From positions 1-9,089 of the forward strand of contig JABSSB010000063.1 in NCBI GenBank assembly GCA_013214715.1: a stretch of DNA of 9,089 bases. The letters run 5' to 3'. The notes beneath the pieces are model-generated. The model had not been told where the DNA came from and made no database searches. It saw only the letters and a list, made by a program, of their open reading frames with translations. Every line of letters begins with the position of its first letter. Position 1 is the first letter of the stretch. This document shows positions 6,247 to 9,089 of the stretch, piece by piece. The position numbers and the translations under genes are program-made. Origin of the DNA: Paracoccaceae bacterium. Lineage in GTDB: Bacteria > Pseudomonadota > Alphaproteobacteria > Rhodobacterales > Rhodobacteraceae.

Positions 6247-8817
6247 ATGGACCAAAACCCTCATTGCACATTGATCACACCGGATGCACCGGTGACGGTG
6301 GAAACGCATGGCGGGCGGGCCAAATGCCTGCAACGACTTGTCAGGCTGGACCTGCGCGTGCCGCGCACGGTCGCATTGTCCTTTGACACCGTGCGCTCCA
6401 TCGCCGACGGGCGGATGCCCGATCTCGACCCGATTCTGGCCGAATTCACGCCCGGAGCGTTGCTGTGCGTGCGCCCGTCTTCGGAAGATCCCGACTGGGG
6501 TGGGCCGGGGGCTGTGCTCAATATCGGCATGAACACCGACCGGGTGAGCGATTTTGCCAAGACGCTGGGCCAGGAAGCGGCGCAGGAACTGGCCCTGCGC
6601 TTTGTGCAGGCCTATGCGATCCATGTCGCGCGGCTTGATCCTGACTGGTTCGAAGAATTGGGCACGCTTGGCCCCGAAGGCGCGGTCGGCGGGCTGCGCG
6701 CCGTGCTGCGTGCTTATAAGGAAGAAACCGACGAGCTGTTCCCCGAAGAGCCCAAGGTGCAATTGGCCTCGGTCCTGCGATCCATGGCGCGCGCTTGGGA
6801 AGGGCCGACCGCCCGCCTGCTGCGCCAGGCCAAAGGCGCGCCAGCTGATGCGGGGCTGGGGCTGGTGGTGCAGGAAATGGTGCCCGGTCTGGGGCAGGGC
6901 GAATGCGGTTCGGGCGTGTTGCAACTGGTCAACGCCACCACCGGGCAGCCGCAGGTCTCGGGCCGGTATCTCAGCCAAAGCCAGGGGCGCGAAGCGCTGG
7001 GCGAAGGCGCCGAGGCCGTGTTTCTCGCCCGTGATCCGCGCGGGCCGTCACTGGAAGATGTCGCACCTGACGCCTTTGCGGCGCTGAAAGACTACGCCGC
7101 TTTGATGCGCGAAAAGCTGCGCGAAGAGATGCAGGTCGAATTCGTCCTGCATGATGGCGAGGTGCATATCCTCGACGGGGTGCGCGCGCCACGCTCGGAC
7201 CGCGCGGCCCTGCGCATCGCGGTGCGGCTGGCGGAAGAAGGCATCATTCCCCGGCAAGAGGCGGTGATGCGGGTGGAGCCGCGCAAGCTGACATCGCTAC
7301 TGCACCGGCAGGTGGCCCCCAATGCCCCGCGTGAAGTTCTGGGCAGCGGCATCGCCGCCAGTCCGGGGGCGGCCTCGGGCCGGATTGTCTTTACCTCTGC
7401 CGAAGCGCAGGCCAGCGCGGCGCGGCGCGAACCCTGCATTCTTGTGCGCCGCGAAACCGCGCCCGAAGATATTCGCGGTATGCATGCGGCCGCGGCCGTT
7501 CTGACCGAACGCGGCGGCATGACAAGCCATGCCGCGGTGATCGGGCGCGGGCTGGGGCTGCCTTGCGTGGTGGGCGCCTCGGATATGCGTGTGTCGACCC
7601 GCGACGGCACCCTGCGCACGGCCGATGGGCGCGTGCTGAAGGCAGGCGATCTGGTCACGCTCGACGGCACGACGGGGCAGGTCCTGGCTGGCAGCCCGCC
7701 AATGATCGAAGCTGCGATGGATGACGCCTATCAAACGCTGATGGCCTGGGCCGATGAAGAACGCGACATCGCCATCCGCGCGAATGCCGACACGCCCGCC
7801 GATGCCCAGACCGCGCGCAACTTTCAGGCCGAAGGCATCGGGCTGTGCCGGACGGAACATATGTTCTTTGAACAGGGCCGCCTCGTTCTGATGCGCGAGA
7901 TGATCTTTGCCGAAACCGCCCAAGACCGCGCCACAGTGTTGGAACGGCTGTTGCCCCTGCAACGCGACGATTTCGTGCAGCTTTTCCAGATCATGCAAGG
8001 CCAGCCGGTCTGCATTCGCCTTTTTGACCCGCCCTTGCATGAATTCCTGCCGACCAACCGCACCGGGCAGCGCGAACTGGCCGAGGCGCTGGACCTGCCA
8101 CTCTCGGACGTGACCCGGCGTGTCGACGAAATGGCCGAATACAACCCCATGCTGGGTCTGCGCGGCGTGCGGCTTGGGGTGACCGTGCCTGAAATCTACG
8201 ACATGCAGGCCCGCGCGATATTTGAGGCCACGGTCGAGGCCAGCCGCAAGGGCGCCCCCGTAGTGCCTGAGGTGATGCTGCCGCTGGTCAGTGCCAAGCG
8301 GGAACTGGAACTGGTCAAGGCGCGCATCGACGCGGTCGCGGCCTCGGTCCGGGCTGAAAAAGGACAGGATTTTGACTATCGTCTGGGCGTGATGGTCGAA
8401 ACGCCGCGTGCCTGCCTGCGGGCCAATGAAATCGCGCCGATGACCGCCTTCCTCAGCTTTGGCACCAATGACCTGACGCAGATGACCTATGGGCTGTCGC
8501 GCGATGATGCGGGGCGTTTCATGTCCGATTACGTGCAAAAAGGCGTCTTCCCCGAAGACCCGTTCCATGTGCTCGACCCGGACGGTGTCGGTGAATTGCT
8601 ACGAATCGGTGCCGCGCGGGGGCGCGAAGCACAGCCAGAGGTGACGCTTTCGGTCTGTGGCGAACATGGCGGCAACCCCGAATCGATTGCCTTCTGCCGT
8701 CATGCGGGATTCGATTACGTGTCTTGTTCGCCCTTCCGTGTGCCGGTGGCTCGCCTTTCGGCTGCGCAATTAGCCATATCAGACAAGCTTAGCGGGAATC
8801 ATTACGTAATTCTGTAA
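6247..8817 (+). CDS. pyruvate phosphate dikinase-like protein with divergent ATP-grasp domain
   Basis: The 856-residue protein has the three-part PPDK layout. PPDK interconverts ATP, Pi and pyruvate with AMP, PPi and PEP through a phosphohistidine. Residues about 360-490 are the swivelling domain, with His428 in RGGMTSHAA. Residues about 505-845 are the PEP/pyruvate barrel: GLCRTEHMFF (532-541), RLFDPPLHEFLP (591-602), NPMLGLRG (633-640), metal ligand Glu718, GTNDLTQ (739-745) and catalytic Cys804 in CGEHGG. These match the family closely. The N-terminal ATP-grasp third is recognisable but altered: GGRAK at 22-26 instead of GGKGA, VRPSSEDPDW instead of VRSGARASMP, SGRYL instead of YGEFL, and LDGV (309-312) instead of LQTR. 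Start ATG 6247 has GGAAG at 6236-6240; an upstream in-frame ATG at 6190 has none. The last 15 residues use AT-richer codons. It could be a true PPDK, or a PEP-dependent phosphotransferase without normal ATP use. Confidence 0.9.
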   Translation: MDQNPHCTLITPDAPVTVETHGGRAKCLQRLVRLDLRVPRTVALSFDTVRSIADGRMPDLDPILAEFTPGALLCVRPSSEDPDWGGPGAVLNIGMNTDRVSDFAKTLGQEAAQELALRFVQAYAIHVARLDPDWFEELGTLGPEGAVGGLRAVLRAYKEETDELFPEEPKVQLASVLRSMARAWEGPTARLLRQAKGAPADAGLGLVVQEMVPGLGQGECGSGVLQLVNATTGQPQVSGRYLSQSQGREALGEGAEAVFLARDPRGPSLEDVAPDAFAALKDYAALMREKLREEMQVEFVLHDGEVHILDGVRAPRSDRAALRIAVRLAEEGIIPRQEAVMRVEPRKLTSLLHRQVAPNAPREVLGSGIAASPGAASGRIVFTSAEAQASAARREPCILVRRETAPEDIRGMHAAAAVLTERGGMTSHAAVIGRGLGLPCVVGASDMRVSTRDGTLRTADGRVLKAGDLVTLDGTTGQVLAGSPPMIEAAMDDAYQTLMAWADEERDIAIRANADTPADAQTARNFQAEGIGLCRTEHMFFEQGRLVLMREMIFAETAQDRATVLERLLPLQRDDFVQLFQIMQGQPVCIRLFDPPLHEFLPTNRTGQRELAEALDLPLSDVTRRVDEMAEYNPMLGLRGVRLGVTVPEIYDMQARAIFEATVEASRKGAPVVPEVMLPLVSAKRELELVKARIDAVAASVRAEKGQDFDYRLGVMVETPRACLRANEIAPMTAFLSFGTNDLTQMTYGLSRDDAGRFMSDYVQKGVFPEDPFHVLDPDGVGELLRIGAARGREAQPEVTLSVCGEHGGNPESIAFCRHAGFDYVSCSPFRVPVARLSAAQLAISDKLSGNHYVIL

Positions 8818-8882
8818 CCAAAAAATACGCTGATACGAAACAATCCACAGAAAAGGCGGAATTTAGCCAAGATTCGTCTTGT

Positions 8883-8895
8883 CTTTTCCGAAAAG
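8883..8895. repeat. short dyad in the gap before the last gene
   Basis: CTTTTC (8883-8888) and GAAAAG (8890-8895) are inverse copies around a single C. The loop is too small for an RNA hairpin, so if meaningful it is a protein-binding dyad. It lies in the 153-base gap between the PPDK-like gene and the last gene, about 75 bases before the latter's start. I saw no clear terminator and no good promoter in this AT-richer gap. Confidence 0.3.
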
Positions 8896-8970
8896 CTGGA
8901 CGTTTGCCCTGGGTTCCACTAAACCCGCGCCGGTTGGTGTGGAAGTGTTTGAACAAAATTTGGGGGCATC

Positions 8971-9089
8971 ATGCGCGTCTTCAATGTGATGATAGCGGCC
9001 GTTATCGCGGTCATGGCACAAGCAGCTTCGGCTGAAACCGGTCTTCGAAAGCTCTTTCGATACGAAAAAACCTCGCTTGAGCAGATGCC
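8971..9089 (+). CDS. 5' end of a secreted protein, possibly a cell wall hydrolase
   Basis: Only the first 39 codons are in the window. They encode a Sec signal peptide (Arg2, hydrophobic residues about 4-18, cleavage after AQAASA near residue 21) followed by the start of a mature domain with ETGLRKLFRYEKTSLEQM. A TGGGGGC purine-rich stretch lies just upstream of the ATG. I recall a SleB-type cell wall hydrolase in this position after the PPDK-like gene in roseobacters; nothing in the visible residues confirms it. It is separated from the PPDK-like gene by 153 bases and probably has its own promoter. Confidence 0.65.
   Translation, partial: MRVFNVMIAAVIAVMAQAASAETGLRKLFRYEKTSLEQM

Noticed and set aside
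7297..8568. 423-codon open frame antisense to the PPDK-like gene
   Set aside because: It has shadow-frame composition and lies opposite the best conserved part of the PPDK-like gene; no ribosome binding site or known product was seen.

Overview
This 9,089-base window is GC-rich and compactly coded. It looks like chromosomal DNA from an alphaproteobacterium of the order Rhodobacterales, probably the Roseobacter group. The evidence is the codon composition, the neighbourhood small membrane-anchored DUF6446-like protein - glyS - PPDK-like protein - secreted protein (an order I recall from roseobacters), and the protein families present. No insertion sequence, phage gene, CRISPR array, tRNA or rRNA is visible.

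Layout. Bases 1-321 hold no confident gene, only a weak leftward reading frame cut by the window edge. From 322 to 1922 run two rightward envelope genes: a small secreted c-type cytochrome, and a family-3 (MltB-type) lytic transglycosylase with a peptidoglycan-binding tail and a Tat/lipoprotein-like signal. Bases 1923-2225 look decayed; a single reading frame broken by one TGA carries weak similarity to the MbcA/ParS toxin-binding fold. A leftward MarC/UPF0056 membrane protein (2226-2858) diverges from the next rightward unit across an 87-base promoter region. That unit holds a DUF6446-like anchored periplasmic protein (2946-3455) and glyS, the glycyl-tRNA synthetase beta subunit (3536-5719).

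A 527-base gap (5720-6246) follows, unusually dense in inverted repeats. It has a terminator-like hairpin just after glyS, then a 10-bp and a 6-bp perfect hairpin back to back. Further on are a 21-bp-phased direct repeat, a 12-bp palindrome and a 9-bp stem whose right arm could instead pair with a third copy of the same motif. It leads into a PPDK-like gene (6247-8817). Its phosphohistidine and PEP/pyruvate domains are textbook, but its N-terminal ATP-grasp part has lost several family-invariant residues. The window ends in the first 39 codons of a secreted protein, possibly a cell wall hydrolase.

The genes do not form one pathway: translation (glyS), a central-carbon-type phosphotransferase (PPDK-like) and envelope maintenance lie side by side. 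The most interesting points are the divergent ATP-grasp half of the PPDK-like protein, the structured leader before it, and the absence of glyQ beside glyS. I saw no clear novel defence or mobile system.
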